Shown here: positions 35,596 through 44,567 of the stretch, piece after piece
Layout of the letters: each line of letters begins with the position of its first letter
Numbering within the stretch: the first letter of the stretch is position 1
NCBI RefSeq assembly: GCF_042665545.1
Contig: NZ_JBHTCM010000004.1
Coordinates: forward strand, 496,001-560,000
Source: Rhodocista pekingensis
GTDB taxonomy: Bacteria; Pseudomonadota; Alphaproteobacteria; Azospirillales; Azospirillaceae
Reading direction: 5' to 3'
DNA: 64,000 bases
The notes under the pieces: model-generated
Database searches by the model: none
What the model was told of the DNA's origin: nothing
The model's input: the letters and a program-made list of their open reading frames with translations, nothing else
Made by a program: the position numbers and the translations under genes

Positions 35596-35856
35596 ATGAA
35601 ACCGATCAAGCCTCCCCCCGCCGTGGCCGTCGCCGCCGCGCTGACCGTGGTTGCGGTCGCCTTTCCCGCCCAGGCGCAGCAGGCCGAGGCGAAGGACGCG
35701 GCGCGCAACGCCAACTGTCCGCCGGGCAAGGTCGAGACGTTGCGGCAGGTCACCGGCCGCGCCGACGAGACGGTCTACAAGATCGCCTGCACCGGCATGA
35801 AGGACCGCTTCGTCCTGGTGCAGTGCCGCGGCCGCTCCTGCACCGTCATGCGCTGA
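35596..35856 (+). CDS. small secreted protein with a conserved Cys-rich core
   Basis: Not recognised as a named family. The 86-residue protein has a clear signal peptide (MKPIKPP, then an Ala/Val-rich core ending AFPAQAQQ; cleavage likely near residue 27). The mature part has four Cys (CPPGK, IACTG, QCRGRSC) that could form two disulfides in the periplasm. It follows the glnA terminator, so it needs its own promoter, which I cannot locate with confidence. Confidence 0.65.
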   Translation: MKPIKPPPAVAVAAALTVVAVAFPAQAQQAEAKDAARNANCPPGKVETLRQVTGRADETVYKIACTGMKDRFVLVQCRGRSCTVMR

Positions 35857-35922
35857 GGGGGACGTCCCCTGTGGCGGGGGGCGGCAGACCCGGCCGGAGA
35901 AGGGGCGGAGCCCGGCGGGGTG

Positions 35923-36366
35923 TCAGCGCCGGTCGCGGAAGGCGGCCGCCAGCGCCTTCAAGGATTCGGCCTGCCGGGGATCGTCGTCCTGACCGGGGGT
36001 GTCCGGCGCGGCGGCCGGACGGCGCAGCACGTCCCGCATGGTCTGCGGTGCCGGGGCCGGCTGAGCGCCGCCCATGCGCGAGATGATGGCGTCCAGCATC
36101 TGCGGGGTCAGCGCCCGGCCGCCCTTGCCCGGGGCCGGGGCACGGCTGCCGGTGGCCGAGGGGCGCGGGGCCGGAACGGCGGCGCCGCGGGCCACCCGCT
36201 CGATGGCGCTGCCGGCGATGGCCTTGAGGAAGGGCCGGCAGAGGCCCCGGAGCAACTGGTCGTCCTCCAGCGCCCAGGCCATCAGCACGCGCTGGGCCTG
36301 GGGGCGGCTGCCCTGCGCCGCCGTCAGCGCCTCGCGGATCTTCAGCGTCACATAGGTTTCGGACAT
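35923..36366 (-). CDS. hypothetical protein, 147 residues
   Basis: Not recognised. The N-terminal half is a compact helical region (MSETYVTLKIREALTAAQG, RVLMAWALEDDQLLRGLCRPFLKAIAGSAIERVARG). The middle is a Pro/Ala/Arg-rich linker and the end is helical again (ALTPQMLDAIISRMGG and SLKALAAAFRDRR). There is no signal or membrane segment. The ATG at 36366 has GGAGGGCG upstream; a further ATG nine codons upstream is possible. Divergent from the DsbA-family gene. Confidence 0.65.
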   Translation of the reverse strand: MSETYVTLKIREALTAAQGSRPQAQRVLMAWALEDDQLLRGLCRPFLKAIAGSAIERVARGAAVPAPRPSATGSRAPAPGKGGRALTPQMLDAIISRMGGAQPAPAPQTMRDVLRRPAAAPDTPGQDDDPRQAESLKALAAAFRDRR

Positions 36367-36582
36367 CGTCGCGCCCTCCGGCCCTGCCGCCATCCTCTGC
36401 GTCTGCCGCCGAGGGTAGCGGAAAGACGGGACCCGCGGAACGGAAAAGGGACGCCGGTCCCGCCCGGCCCGGCTCCCGTGCGACCTGACACCCGGCCCGC
36501 CCGCGTCCTCCTGTCGGGGCGTCGCGGCCGGACATCTCGTCAGGCGCTCCCACATCGGATAGGCTGGTCTGCGGGAGTGGCC

Positions 36583-37326
36583 ATGCTGATCGAAATCTTC
36601 TCCGACCTGATCTGCCCCTGGTGCTATCTCGGCTGGCACCGCCTGGATCTGGCCCTGGCCCAGCGGCCGGGCCTGCGGGCCGAGACGCGCTGGCTGCCCT
36701 TCCAGCTCAACCCCGACATGCCGGCCGGCGGCATGGACCGCTTCTTCTATCTGGCGCACCGCTTCGGCAGCCTGGAGCGGGCGCGGCAGCTCTTCGCGGC
36801 GGTGGAGCAGGCGGCGGCGCAGGACGGGCTGCCGCTGCATCTCGGCCGCATCCGGCGCACCCCCTCCACCCTGGAGGCGCATGCCCTGGTGCTGCTGGCC
36901 GAACGCTACGGCCGGGCGGTGCAGGTGGCGAAGGCCCTGTTCCGCGCCTACTTCGTGGACGGCATGGACATCGGCAACCGCGGCGTCCTGATCGCCGTCG
37001 CCGGGGCCTGCGGTCTGGATCGCACGGCCGTGGCCCGCCACCTGGAAACGGGCGAGGACGCGGCGACCGTGCGCGCCAGCGACGCCCGGGCCCGGTCGCT
37101 GGGCATCCAGGCGGTCCCCTGCTTCATCTTCAACCGCCAGTACGGTCTGGCCGGCGCCCAGGAGCCGGCGGCCCTGCTGCCGCTGCTGGACCTTGCCGGC
37201 GTGGATGCCGACCCGGCCGCCTCCAGCCCGGCGGCGACCGGCGGCCTGGAGACAGACATCCAGGAGGCAGGGGAGTCGGAGACGGAAGGACGACGGACGG
37301 ACCGCGCCCTGGGGCTGACGGGCTGA
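36583..37326 (+). CDS. DsbA family oxidoreductase (FrnE-like)
   Basis: Thioredoxin-fold protein of the FrnE / 2-hydroxychromene-2-carboxylate isomerase group. The active site is Cys11-Pro-Trp-Cys14 near the very N-terminus, without a signal peptide, so it is cytoplasmic. Further family signs are the helical insertion and the cis-Pro loop GIQAVPCFIFNRQYGLAGAQ. The 247-residue product ends in a Glu/Gly/Arg-rich tail. The ATG at 36583 is used. The exact substrate (disulfide or polyaromatic intermediate) is not known. Confidence 0.85.
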   Translation: MLIEIFSDLICPWCYLGWHRLDLALAQRPGLRAETRWLPFQLNPDMPAGGMDRFFYLAHRFGSLERARQLFAAVEQAAAQDGLPLHLGRIRRTPSTLEAHALVLLAERYGRAVQVAKALFRAYFVDGMDIGNRGVLIAVAGACGLDRTAVARHLETGEDAATVRASDARARSLGIQAVPCFIFNRQYGLAGAQEPAALLPLLDLAGVDADPAASSPAATGGLETDIQEAGESETEGRRTDRALGLTG

Positions 37327-37330
37327 GCCG

Positions 37331-40300
37331 TCAGCGCCCCCGCGGCCGCCAGGGGGCCGTGTTCCTGCCCATCACGATGGCCTTGCGCGCCGGCGCCTTC
37401 GGCGCGGGCGGCGGCGGTGGAGGCGGCGGCGGGGCCAGCGGCTCCGTCAGGGCCTCCCCTGCCGCCATCTGGGCGAGGTTGACCATGAGCTGGCGGACGC
37501 CGGCCATGCGGCTTTCCGGGCTGTCCCAGGGACGCAGCAGGACCAGCTTGTGGTCGGGCCGCAGCTTCGCCGTGCCGGCCTGCTTCTGCATGAAGTCCAC
37601 CAGCCGCGCAGGATTGCGGAAGCTGTTGTTGCGGAACCCGACGACGGCGCCCTTGGGCCCGGCGTCGAGGTTCGCCACGCCCGCCTCCTTGCAGAGACGC
37701 TTGATCTCCACCAGCCGCAGCAGGTTGTCCACCTCCTCCGGCAGGCTGCCGAAGCGGTCGATCAGTTCGGCCGCGAAGGCGTCGATCTCCTGCCGGTCGG
37801 TCAGGTCGGAGAGGCGGCGGTAGAGCGTCAGCCGGATGTTCAGGTCCGGCACGTAGCTCTCCGGGATCAGCACCGGCATCCCCAGATTGATCTGCGGCGA
37901 CCAGGAATCCTCCGCCGCCTGTTCGGCCCCGCGGCCGCTGCGCGCGTCGGCCACCGCCTCCTCCAGCATCTGCTGGTAGAGTTCCACGCCGACCTCGCGG
38001 ATATGGCCGGACTGTTCCTCACCCAGGAGGTTGCCGGCGCCGCGGATGTCCATGTCGTGGCTGGCGAGCTGGAAGCCGGCGCCGAGGCTGTCCAGCGTTT
38101 CGATCACATGCAGGCGCTGCTGCGCCGTGGCCGAGAGCACCGCCCGCGGCTGGTAGGTCAGATAGGCATAGCCGCGCAGCTTGGCGCGGCCGACGCGCCC
38201 GCGCACCTGGTAGAGCTGGGCGAGGCCGAACAGGTCGGCGCGGTGGACCACCAGCGTGTTGGCCGAGGGAATGTCGAGGCCGCTCTCGATGATGTTGGTG
38301 GCCAGCAGCACGTCGTACTTGTGCTCGTCGAAGGCGGTCATCACCTCCTCAAGCTGGCTGGCCGGCATCTGGCCGTGGGCCATCACCACCTTGACCTCCG
38401 GCACCAGCTCCTCAAGCTGGAGGCGGACCCGCTCCAGATCCTCGATGCGGGGACAGACATAGAAGCTCTGCCCGCCGCGGTAATGCTCGCGCAGGATCGC
38501 CTCGCGGATCACAACCGGGTCATAGGGCAGCACGAAGGTCCGCACCGCCAGCCGGTCCACCGGCGGCGTGGCGATCAGCGACAGCTCGCGCACGCCGGAG
38601 AGGGCAAGCTGGAGCGTGCGCGGGATCGGCGTCGCCGTCAGGGTCAGGACATGGATGTCCGCCCGCAGCTCCTTCAGCCGCTCCTTCTGCTTCACGCCGA
38701 AATGCTGCTCCTCGTCCACGATGACCATGCCCAGGCGCTTGAAGTCCACGCTCTTCGACAAGAGCGCATGGGTGCCGACGACGATGTCCACCGTGCCGTC
38801 GGCCAGACCGGCCTTGGTCTGCGCCGTCTCCTTCGCGGTGGCGAGGCGGGAGAGCTGGCCCAGCCGCACCGGCAGCCCGGCGAAGCGCTGCTCGAAGGTG
38901 CGGTAATGCTGGCGTGCCAGCAGGGTGGTCGGAACCACCACGGCCACCTGCATGCCGTTCATCACGGCCAGGAAGGCGGCGCGCAGGGCCACCTCCGTCT
39001 TGCCGAAACCGACATCGCCGCAGACCAGCCGGTCCATCGGGCGGCCGGACGAGAGATCGCCCAGCACATCCTCGATGGCGTGGAGCTGGTCGTCCGTCTC
39101 GGCGTAAGGGAAGCGGGCGCAGAACTCGTCCCAGGCGCCGTCCGGCACGGCGACCGGCGGGGCCGTGCGCAGCGCCCGCTCGGCCGCGATGCGCAGGAGG
39201 GCCGCGGCCATGTCCTTCAGCCGTTTCTTGACCCGCGCCTTGCGCGACTGCCAGCCGGCCCCGCCCAGCCGGTCGAGCTGGCCGGCCGAGTCCTCGGAGC
39301 CATAGCGGGACAGGACCTCGATGTTCTCCACCGGGACATAGAGCTTGTCCCCGCCCTCATAGATCAGGCGCAGGCAGTCGTGCGGCGCACCGCCCACGTC
39401 CAGCGTCTCCAGCCCGTCATAGCGCCCGATGCCGTGGTCGATATGGACGACGAGGTCGCCGGGATTGAGGCCGGACGCCTCAGCGATGAAGTTCGCGGCG
39501 CGGCGCTTCTTCCGCCCGCCGGCGCGGACCAGCCGGTCGCCCAGGATGTCCTGTTCGGTGATGACGGCAAGGCCGGGGGCGGTGAAGCCGTGGTCCAGCG
39601 CCAGCACCACCAGCGCCGTGGTGGTGCGGGGCAGCCCCTCCACCTCCGCCCAGGTCTCGACCGCCTTCACGCGCTCGATCCCGTGCTCCTTCAGCACGGA
39701 GCGCAGGCGGTCGCGGGCGCCGGTGGAGTAGCCGGCGACGACGACGCGCCGCCCGTCCGCCAGCAGCGCCCCGATATGCTCGCGCAGCACGTCGTAGACA
39801 TTGACGCCGGACTGCACGCGGGCGTCGGCGAAGTCGCGGCCCTTGCGGCCGCCGGCGTCCGTCAGGTCGGGGTTGCTCCCGGCCTCCGCCGCGGCGAAGG
39901 GGGTGAGCTGCGCCACCGGCCGCACGGCAAGGTGCAGGTCCCAGCCTTCCGCGTCGAGCACCATCATGCCCGGCGGCACCGGTCGGTAGACCGGGTTGCC
40001 GGACTTCTTCTCCGCCTCCTGCAAGGTGCGGCGCGCCTCGTGGAAGTCGCGCACCTGCTCCAGCCGCTGGTCGCGTGCCTCCTCCACATGGGGGTCGAGG
40101 GTGACGGGCGCGTCCGGCATGTAGTCGAACAGCGTCTCCAGACCGCTGTGGAACAGCGGCAGCCAGTGCTCCATGCCGGCGTACTTGCGCCCGGCGCTGA
40201 CCGCCTCGTACAGCGGGTCGTCGCCCGTCACCGCCCCGAACAGCTCGCGGTAGCCGGTGCGGAAGCGGGAGATCGACATTTCGTCCAGGAACACCTCCGA

Positions 40301-40957
40301 CATCGGCTTCAGCACGAAGCCGTCGCGCTTTTCGGTGGTGAGCTGGGTCATGGGGTCGAAGCTGCGGACGCCGTCCAGATCGTCGCCGAACAGGTCCAGC
40401 CGCAGCGGCTCCGCCGTGCCCGGCGGGAACAGATCGACGATGCCGCCGCGCACGGCGAACTCGCCCGGCTCGCGCACCGTCTGCGCCTTCGTGTAGCCGT
40501 TGTTGGCAAGGAAGCGCTGGAGTTCGGGCAGGCTGATGCGGTCGCCCACCTTCGCCCGGAAGCTGGCGTTGCGGAAGGCCAGCCGCGGCGGAACCTTGTG
40601 CAGCGCCGCGTTCACCGTGGTGACGACCAGCAGCGCCCGGTCCTTCGCCGCCGGCTCCAGCAGCCGGGTCAGGGCGTCGATGCGGCGGGCCACGATGTCG
40701 CCGTTCGGCGACACCCGGTCATAGGGCAGGCAGTCCCAGGCCGGGAAGAGGATCACCTCGATGCCCGGATCGAAGAAGGACACCGCCTCCGCCAGCCGCG
40801 CGGCGCGGGCGTCGTCCGTCGCCACATGCAGCAGGCCCGCTGCGCCGGCGGTTCGCGCCAGACCGGCCAGAAGGCGGGCGTCGTGCCCCTCCGGTGCTCC
40901 GGCGATGAGGACGCGGCGGGGCGTTCCGGGCTTCAGGTCGGGCAGGAGGACAGTCAT
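37331..40957 (-). CDS. mfd: transcription-repair coupling factor
   Basis: Removes RNA polymerase stalled at lesions and recruits UvrA. The 1208-residue protein has the UvrB-like N-terminal part (FPAWDCLPYDRVSPN), the CarD-like RNA polymerase-interaction domain (GDLVVHIDHGIGRYDG), a RecG-like translocase with Walker A CGDVGFGKTE near residue 645 and VDEEQHFG, and a C-terminal TRCF domain. It ends with an unusual run of nine prolines followed by a basic tail. The ATG at 40957 gives MTVLLPDLKPG; its ribosome site is weak, and the open frame continues upstream antisense-like over sdhE. Confidence 0.95.
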   Translation of the reverse strand: MTVLLPDLKPGTPRRVLIAGAPEGHDARLLAGLARTAGAAGLLHVATDDARAARLAEAVSFFDPGIEVILFPAWDCLPYDRVSPNGDIVARRIDALTRLLEPAAKDRALLVVTTVNAALHKVPPRLAFRNASFRAKVGDRISLPELQRFLANNGYTKAQTVREPGEFAVRGGIVDLFPPGTAEPLRLDLFGDDLDGVRSFDPMTQLTTEKRDGFVLKPMSEVFLDEMSISRFRTGYRELFGAVTGDDPLYEAVSAGRKYAGMEHWLPLFHSGLETLFDYMPDAPVTLDPHVEEARDQRLEQVRDFHEARRTLQEAEKKSGNPVYRPVPPGMMVLDAEGWDLHLAVRPVAQLTPFAAAEAGSNPDLTDAGGRKGRDFADARVQSGVNVYDVLREHIGALLADGRRVVVAGYSTGARDRLRSVLKEHGIERVKAVETWAEVEGLPRTTTALVVLALDHGFTAPGLAVITEQDILGDRLVRAGGRKKRRAANFIAEASGLNPGDLVVHIDHGIGRYDGLETLDVGGAPHDCLRLIYEGGDKLYVPVENIEVLSRYGSEDSAGQLDRLGGAGWQSRKARVKKRLKDMAAALLRIAAERALRTAPPVAVPDGAWDEFCARFPYAETDDQLHAIEDVLGDLSSGRPMDRLVCGDVGFGKTEVALRAAFLAVMNGMQVAVVVPTTLLARQHYRTFEQRFAGLPVRLGQLSRLATAKETAQTKAGLADGTVDIVVGTHALLSKSVDFKRLGMVIVDEEQHFGVKQKERLKELRADIHVLTLTATPIPRTLQLALSGVRELSLIATPPVDRLAVRTFVLPYDPVVIREAILREHYRGGQSFYVCPRIEDLERVRLQLEELVPEVKVVMAHGQMPASQLEEVMTAFDEHKYDVLLATNIIESGLDIPSANTLVVHRADLFGLAQLYQVRGRVGRAKLRGYAYLTYQPRAVLSATAQQRLHVIETLDSLGAGFQLASHDMDIRGAGNLLGEEQSGHIREVGVELYQQMLEEAVADARSGRGAEQAAEDSWSPQINLGMPVLIPESYVPDLNIRLTLYRRLSDLTDRQEIDAFAAELIDRFGSLPEEVDNLLRLVEIKRLCKEAGVANLDAGPKGAVVGFRNNSFRNPARLVDFMQKQAGTAKLRPDHKLVLLRPWDSPESRMAGVRQLMVNLAQMAAGEALTEPLAPPPPPPPPPAPKAPARKAIVMGRNTAPWRPRGR

Positions 40958-40997
40958 CGCGGCACGGAACCCATAAGGGGAACGGAAGGGGAACCTA

Positions 40998-41315
40998 TCA
41001 GACTTCCGGCCGGAAGCGGAAGGCGCGGATGCGGGCGACCAGGGACCCGACGGGGCCGGCCGGCGGCTCTGCGGCACCGGCGATCCAGTCGTAGACCTCC
41101 GGGTCGGGGAGGTCCAGCAGGCGCTCGAAGGCATCCAGCTCCGCGCCGGACAGGCCGTCCAGATGGCGCGCGGCGAAGGCGCCGAACAGGATGTCCAGCT
41201 CCTTCGTGCCGCGGTGGCCGCTGCGGAACTTCAGCCGCTTGACGCGGGCCTCCTGGGTCGGGCCATCCAGGGGCAGGCCGTCCAGGGAACTGGGGGGCGT
41301 GTCGGCGCGGGTCAT
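40998..41315 (-). CDS. sdhE: FAD assembly factor SdhE
   Basis: Small protein that helps attach FAD to the succinate dehydrogenase flavoprotein. The 105-residue product has the characteristic RLKFRSGHRGTKELDILFGAFA segment (with its RGxxE motif seen as HRGTKELD) and WI near the C-terminus (VYDWIAG). The ATG at 41315 is chosen; the frame upstream is Gly/Arg-rich and overlaps recG. It is followed 40 bases later by mfd, a pairing seen in other alphaproteobacteria. Confidence 0.92.
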   Translation of the reverse strand: MTRADTPPSSLDGLPLDGPTQEARVKRLKFRSGHRGTKELDILFGAFAARHLDGLSGAELDAFERLLDLPDPEVYDWIAGAAEPPAGPVGSLVARIRAFRFRPEV

Positions 41316-41499
41316 GGGTCCGGGTCCGTCGCTTCGGGGTCGGCCGGGAATATAGCCTCTGCCGCCGCTCATGCCAGCACCGCGACCCCGGACGGTGGCG
41401 CCCGGCCCGGCCGCGCGGCTTCCCGAGCGGCGGCCGATGTGGCACATACGGCCCTGGTCCGCCCGACGGCCGCCCCCATCCCCTGCCCGCTGGACCCAC

Positions 41500-43581
41500 G
41501 TGCGCCCCGCCGTCCTCTATCCGCTGTTCGCCCCGATCACGAGCCTGCCCGGCCTGGGGCCGCGGCTGGGCAAGCTGGCGGAGCGTCTGGCGGGACCGCA
41601 TGTCGTGGACCTGCTCTGGCACAAGCCGGCCGGCATCCTCGACCGCATGGCGGTGGAGAGCATCGAGGCGGCGCCCGAGGGGCGGCATGTCACCTTGACC
41701 GTGCGGGTGGACGGGCACGCCCCGCCGCTGGCGGCCAACCGCCCCTACCGGGTCCGCTGCACCGACCATACCGGGCTGATGGAGCTGGTCTTCTTCCACA
41801 TCAAGGGGGACTGGCTGGCGAAGCGCCTGCCGGTCGGGCAGAAGGTCGTCGTCTCCGGCAAGGCGGAGCGGTTCAACGGCCAGCTCCAGATCGTCCACCC
41901 CGACTATTTCGGGCCGGCGGAGGAGGCCCCCGCGCCGACCGCGGTGGAGCCCGTCTATCCCCTGACCGGCGGGCTGAACCCCAAGCCCCTGCGCACCGCC
42001 ATCCAGGCCGCCCTGCACCGCGCCCCCGCCCTGCCGGAATGGCAGGACGCGGCCTGGCTGACGCGACAGGGCTGGCCGGACTGGCTGTCCGCCCTGCGCA
42101 CGCTGCACCACCCGGAGGGGGAGCGCGACATCGCCCCCGACGGTCCGGCGCGCGCCCGGCTGGCCTATGACGAGCTGCTGGCCAACCAGCTTGCGCTGGC
42201 CCTGGTCCGGCTGCACCAGCGCCGGCTGGCCGGGCGGCCGGTGGCGGGCGACGGGCACCTGCGGGAGAAGGTGCTGGCCGCCCTTCCCTATGCGCTGACC
42301 GGGGCGCAGCAACGGTCGCTGGAGGAGATCCAGGCCGACATGGCGGCGGACCGGCGGATGCTGCGGCTGCTCCAGGGCGATGTCGGCAGCGGCAAGACCA
42401 TCGTGGCGCTGCTGGCGATGCTGAACGCCGTGGAGGCCGGCTGCCAGGCGGCGCTGATGGCACCGACGGAGATCCTGGCCCGGCAGCACGCGGAGAGCCT
42501 GACCCCGCTCTGCGCCACGGCGGGCGTGGACCTGGCCGTGCTGACCGGCCGTGACAAGGGCAAGGCGCGGCAGGCCGTGCTGGACCGGCTGGCCGACGGG
42601 CGCATCCATATCCTGGTGGGCACCCATGCCGTGTTCCAGGAGGAGGTGGCGTTCCACGATCTGGCGCTGGCCGTGATCGACGAACAGCACAAGTTCGGCG
42701 TCCACCAGCGCCTGCAACTGGCGGCCAAGGGCCGCGGGGTGGACACGCTGGTGATGACCGCGACGCCGATCCCGCGCACCCTGACGCTGACGGCCTATGG
42801 CGACATGGACGTTTCCCGCCTGACGGAGAAGCCGCCCGGCCGCAGGCCGGTGAAGACGGTGGTGCTGCCCGCCGAGCGGCTGGAGGAGGTGATCGCCTCC
42901 CTGCCCCGCGCCATCGCCGGCGGCCAGCGCATCTACTGGGTCTGCCCCCTGGTCGACGAGTCCGAACAGGTCGATCTGGCCGCCGCCACGCAGCGCCACG
43001 CCGACCTGCGCGAGCGGTTCGGGGAGCGGGTCGGGCTGGTCCACGGGAAGATGAAGGGACCGGAGAAGGACGCCGCCATGGCGGCCTTCGCGGACGGGCG
43101 GCTGGACGTGCTGGTCGCCACCACGGTGATCGAGGTCGGGGTCAACGTGCCCGAAGCCACCATCATGGTCATCGAGCATGCGGAGCGCTTCGGCCTTGCC
43201 CAGCTCCACCAGCTCCGCGGCCGGGTCGGGCGTGGCGCCGCCGCCAGCTCCTGCCTGCTGCTCTACTATCCGCCGCTGGGGGAGACGGCGCGGGAGCGTC
43301 TCTCCGTCATGAAGGAGAGCGAGGACGGCTTCCTGATCGCGGAGAAGGACCTTCAGCTCCGCGGCGCGGGCGAGGTGCTGGGCACCCGCCAGTCCGGCCT
43401 GCCGGAGTTCCGGCTGGCCGATCTGGCCGCGCACGGGGATCTGCTGGCCGCCGCCCGCGACGACGCCCACCTGATCCTGGAGCGCGACCCGGACCTCCAG
43501 TCGCCGCGCGGGGAGGCGCTGCGCACCCTGCTCTATCTGTTCGAGCGCGACGCGGCGGTGAAGTATCTGCGCTCGGGATAG
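41500..43581 (+). CDS. recG: ATP-dependent DNA helicase RecG
   Basis: Reverses stalled replication forks and migrates branched DNA. The 693-residue form has the wedge domain near the N-terminus (PITSLPGLGPRLGKL), Walker A QGDVGSGKT near residue 295, the DEQHKFG box, and helicase motifs ATPIPRTL and QLRGRVGRG. A GTG at 41500 fits the family N-terminus (RPAVLYPLFAPITSLPGLG) better than in-frame ATG codons at 41437 or 41371; no start has a strong ribosome site, so this is open. Divergent from sdhE-mfd. Confidence 0.94.
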   Translation: MRPAVLYPLFAPITSLPGLGPRLGKLAERLAGPHVVDLLWHKPAGILDRMAVESIEAAPEGRHVTLTVRVDGHAPPLAANRPYRVRCTDHTGLMELVFFHIKGDWLAKRLPVGQKVVVSGKAERFNGQLQIVHPDYFGPAEEAPAPTAVEPVYPLTGGLNPKPLRTAIQAALHRAPALPEWQDAAWLTRQGWPDWLSALRTLHHPEGERDIAPDGPARARLAYDELLANQLALALVRLHQRRLAGRPVAGDGHLREKVLAALPYALTGAQQRSLEEIQADMAADRRMLRLLQGDVGSGKTIVALLAMLNAVEAGCQAALMAPTEILARQHAESLTPLCATAGVDLAVLTGRDKGKARQAVLDRLADGRIHILVGTHAVFQEEVAFHDLALAVIDEQHKFGVHQRLQLAAKGRGVDTLVMTATPIPRTLTLTAYGDMDVSRLTEKPPGRRPVKTVVLPAERLEEVIASLPRAIAGGQRIYWVCPLVDESEQVDLAAATQRHADLRERFGERVGLVHGKMKGPEKDAAMAAFADGRLDVLVATTVIEVGVNVPEATIMVIEHAERFGLAQLHQLRGRVGRGAAASSCLLLYYPPLGETARERLSVMKESEDGFLIAEKDLQLRGAGEVLGTRQSGLPEFRLADLAAHGDLLAAARDDAHLILERDPDLQSPRGEALRTLLYLFERDAAVKYLRSG

Positions 43582-43592
43582 GAGGACGGCGG

Positions 43593-43613
43593 AGGCGGCC
43601 TATTCGGCCGCCT
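43593..43613. terminator. bidirectional hairpin between recG and DUF502 gene
   Basis: AGGCGGCC (43593-43600) pairs with GGCCGCCT (43606-43613) around a TATTC loop. It lies 11 bases after recG and overlaps the stop codon of the convergent DUF502 gene. No T-run is present on either side. Confidence 0.5.
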
Positions 43614-44355
43614 GATCGCCGGCGGGCGCCGCGGGCGGGATCAGCTTGCGCCGCTGCTGTTCGGTCGGGCGCGGGTCGGGCGGGGTGACGATGCCGCCGG
43701 AGACGACCATCTTGATCCCGTCCTCCACTCCCATGTTCAGCCGCACCAGATCGCCCCGCGGTACGAACAGCAGGAATCCCGAGGTGGGGTTGGGCGTCGT
43801 CGGCAGGAAGACGTTCACCACCTCGTCCGCCGTGAGGTTCTGGATCTCCCCCTCCGTCGTGCCGGTGATGAAGCCGATGGCCCAGATGCCGCGGCGGGGA
43901 TACTCGACCAGCACGACCTCCCGGAAGGCGTTGGACTGGTTCGCCAGCACCGTCTCGAAGATCTGCTTCACGGCCGAATAGACGCCGCGGATCACCGGCA
44001 TGCGGGCAACGATCGATTCGCCCAGGCGCACCACCATCCGCCCGATGAAGCCCGCCGCGAACATGCCCACCAGCACCAGGAACAGCACCACCACCAGCAG
44101 CCCGATCCCGGGCACGCTGAAGGGCATGTAGGTTTCCGGGTTGTAGCGGGCGGGGATCACCCCGGTGACCATCCCGTCGATGGCGTCGATGAACAGCCAG
44201 GCGAGATAGAAGGTGATGGAGATGGGCGCCGTCACCAGGATGCCGGCGAACAGATAGGCGCGCAGGCGCGCGGCGAGGCTCATGCCGAAACGGCCGCGCT
44301 GCGGCGCTTCCGGCGGGGTCTCAGGCGTCGGCGAGGCTGCCACAGGGTCGTCCAC
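43600..44355 (-). CDS. DUF502 family membrane protein
   Basis: A 251-residue protein with two strong membrane segments (about residues 32-52 and 75-100) and a soluble C-terminal domain. The GVYSAVKQIFETV segment and the long VVLVEYPRRGIWAIGFITGTT segment (seen as VEYPRRGIWAIGF) are DUF502 signatures. It ends in a charged tail (EQQRRKLIPPAAPAGDQAAE). Function is unknown; the gene is often found next to recG in alphaproteobacteria. Confidence 0.9.
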   Translation of the reverse strand: MDDPVAASPTPETPPEAPQRGRFGMSLAARLRAYLFAGILVTAPISITFYLAWLFIDAIDGMVTGVIPARYNPETYMPFSVPGIGLLVVVLFLVLVGMFAAGFIGRMVVRLGESIVARMPVIRGVYSAVKQIFETVLANQSNAFREVVLVEYPRRGIWAIGFITGTTEGEIQNLTADEVVNVFLPTTPNPTSGFLLFVPRGDLVRLNMGVEDGIKMVVSGGIVTPPDPRPTEQQRRKLIPPAAPAGDQAAE

Positions 44356-44567
44356 GGATGCTCCTTTCCTCCAGCGGGCCTGTCCCAGGCCCGGGCCCAG
44401 GCCCAGGCCCTTAACAATGTAGGGCTATTTCCGCACAAAGCGCATGACCACCATCACGGCGGGGCTCCCGTCCGCAGGCGCACCGACGGATTACCCCGCA
44501 GCGACCGCGGCACCGGCCGCGCCCGGTCCGGGTTGTCCCGGTGACACCCCGCACGCGACCGGACGCC

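Noticed and set aside
37550..41242. A 1230-codon open frame on the plus strand opposite mfd
   Set aside because: Antisense to a protein with clear Mfd motifs; composition typical of a GC-rich reverse frame.
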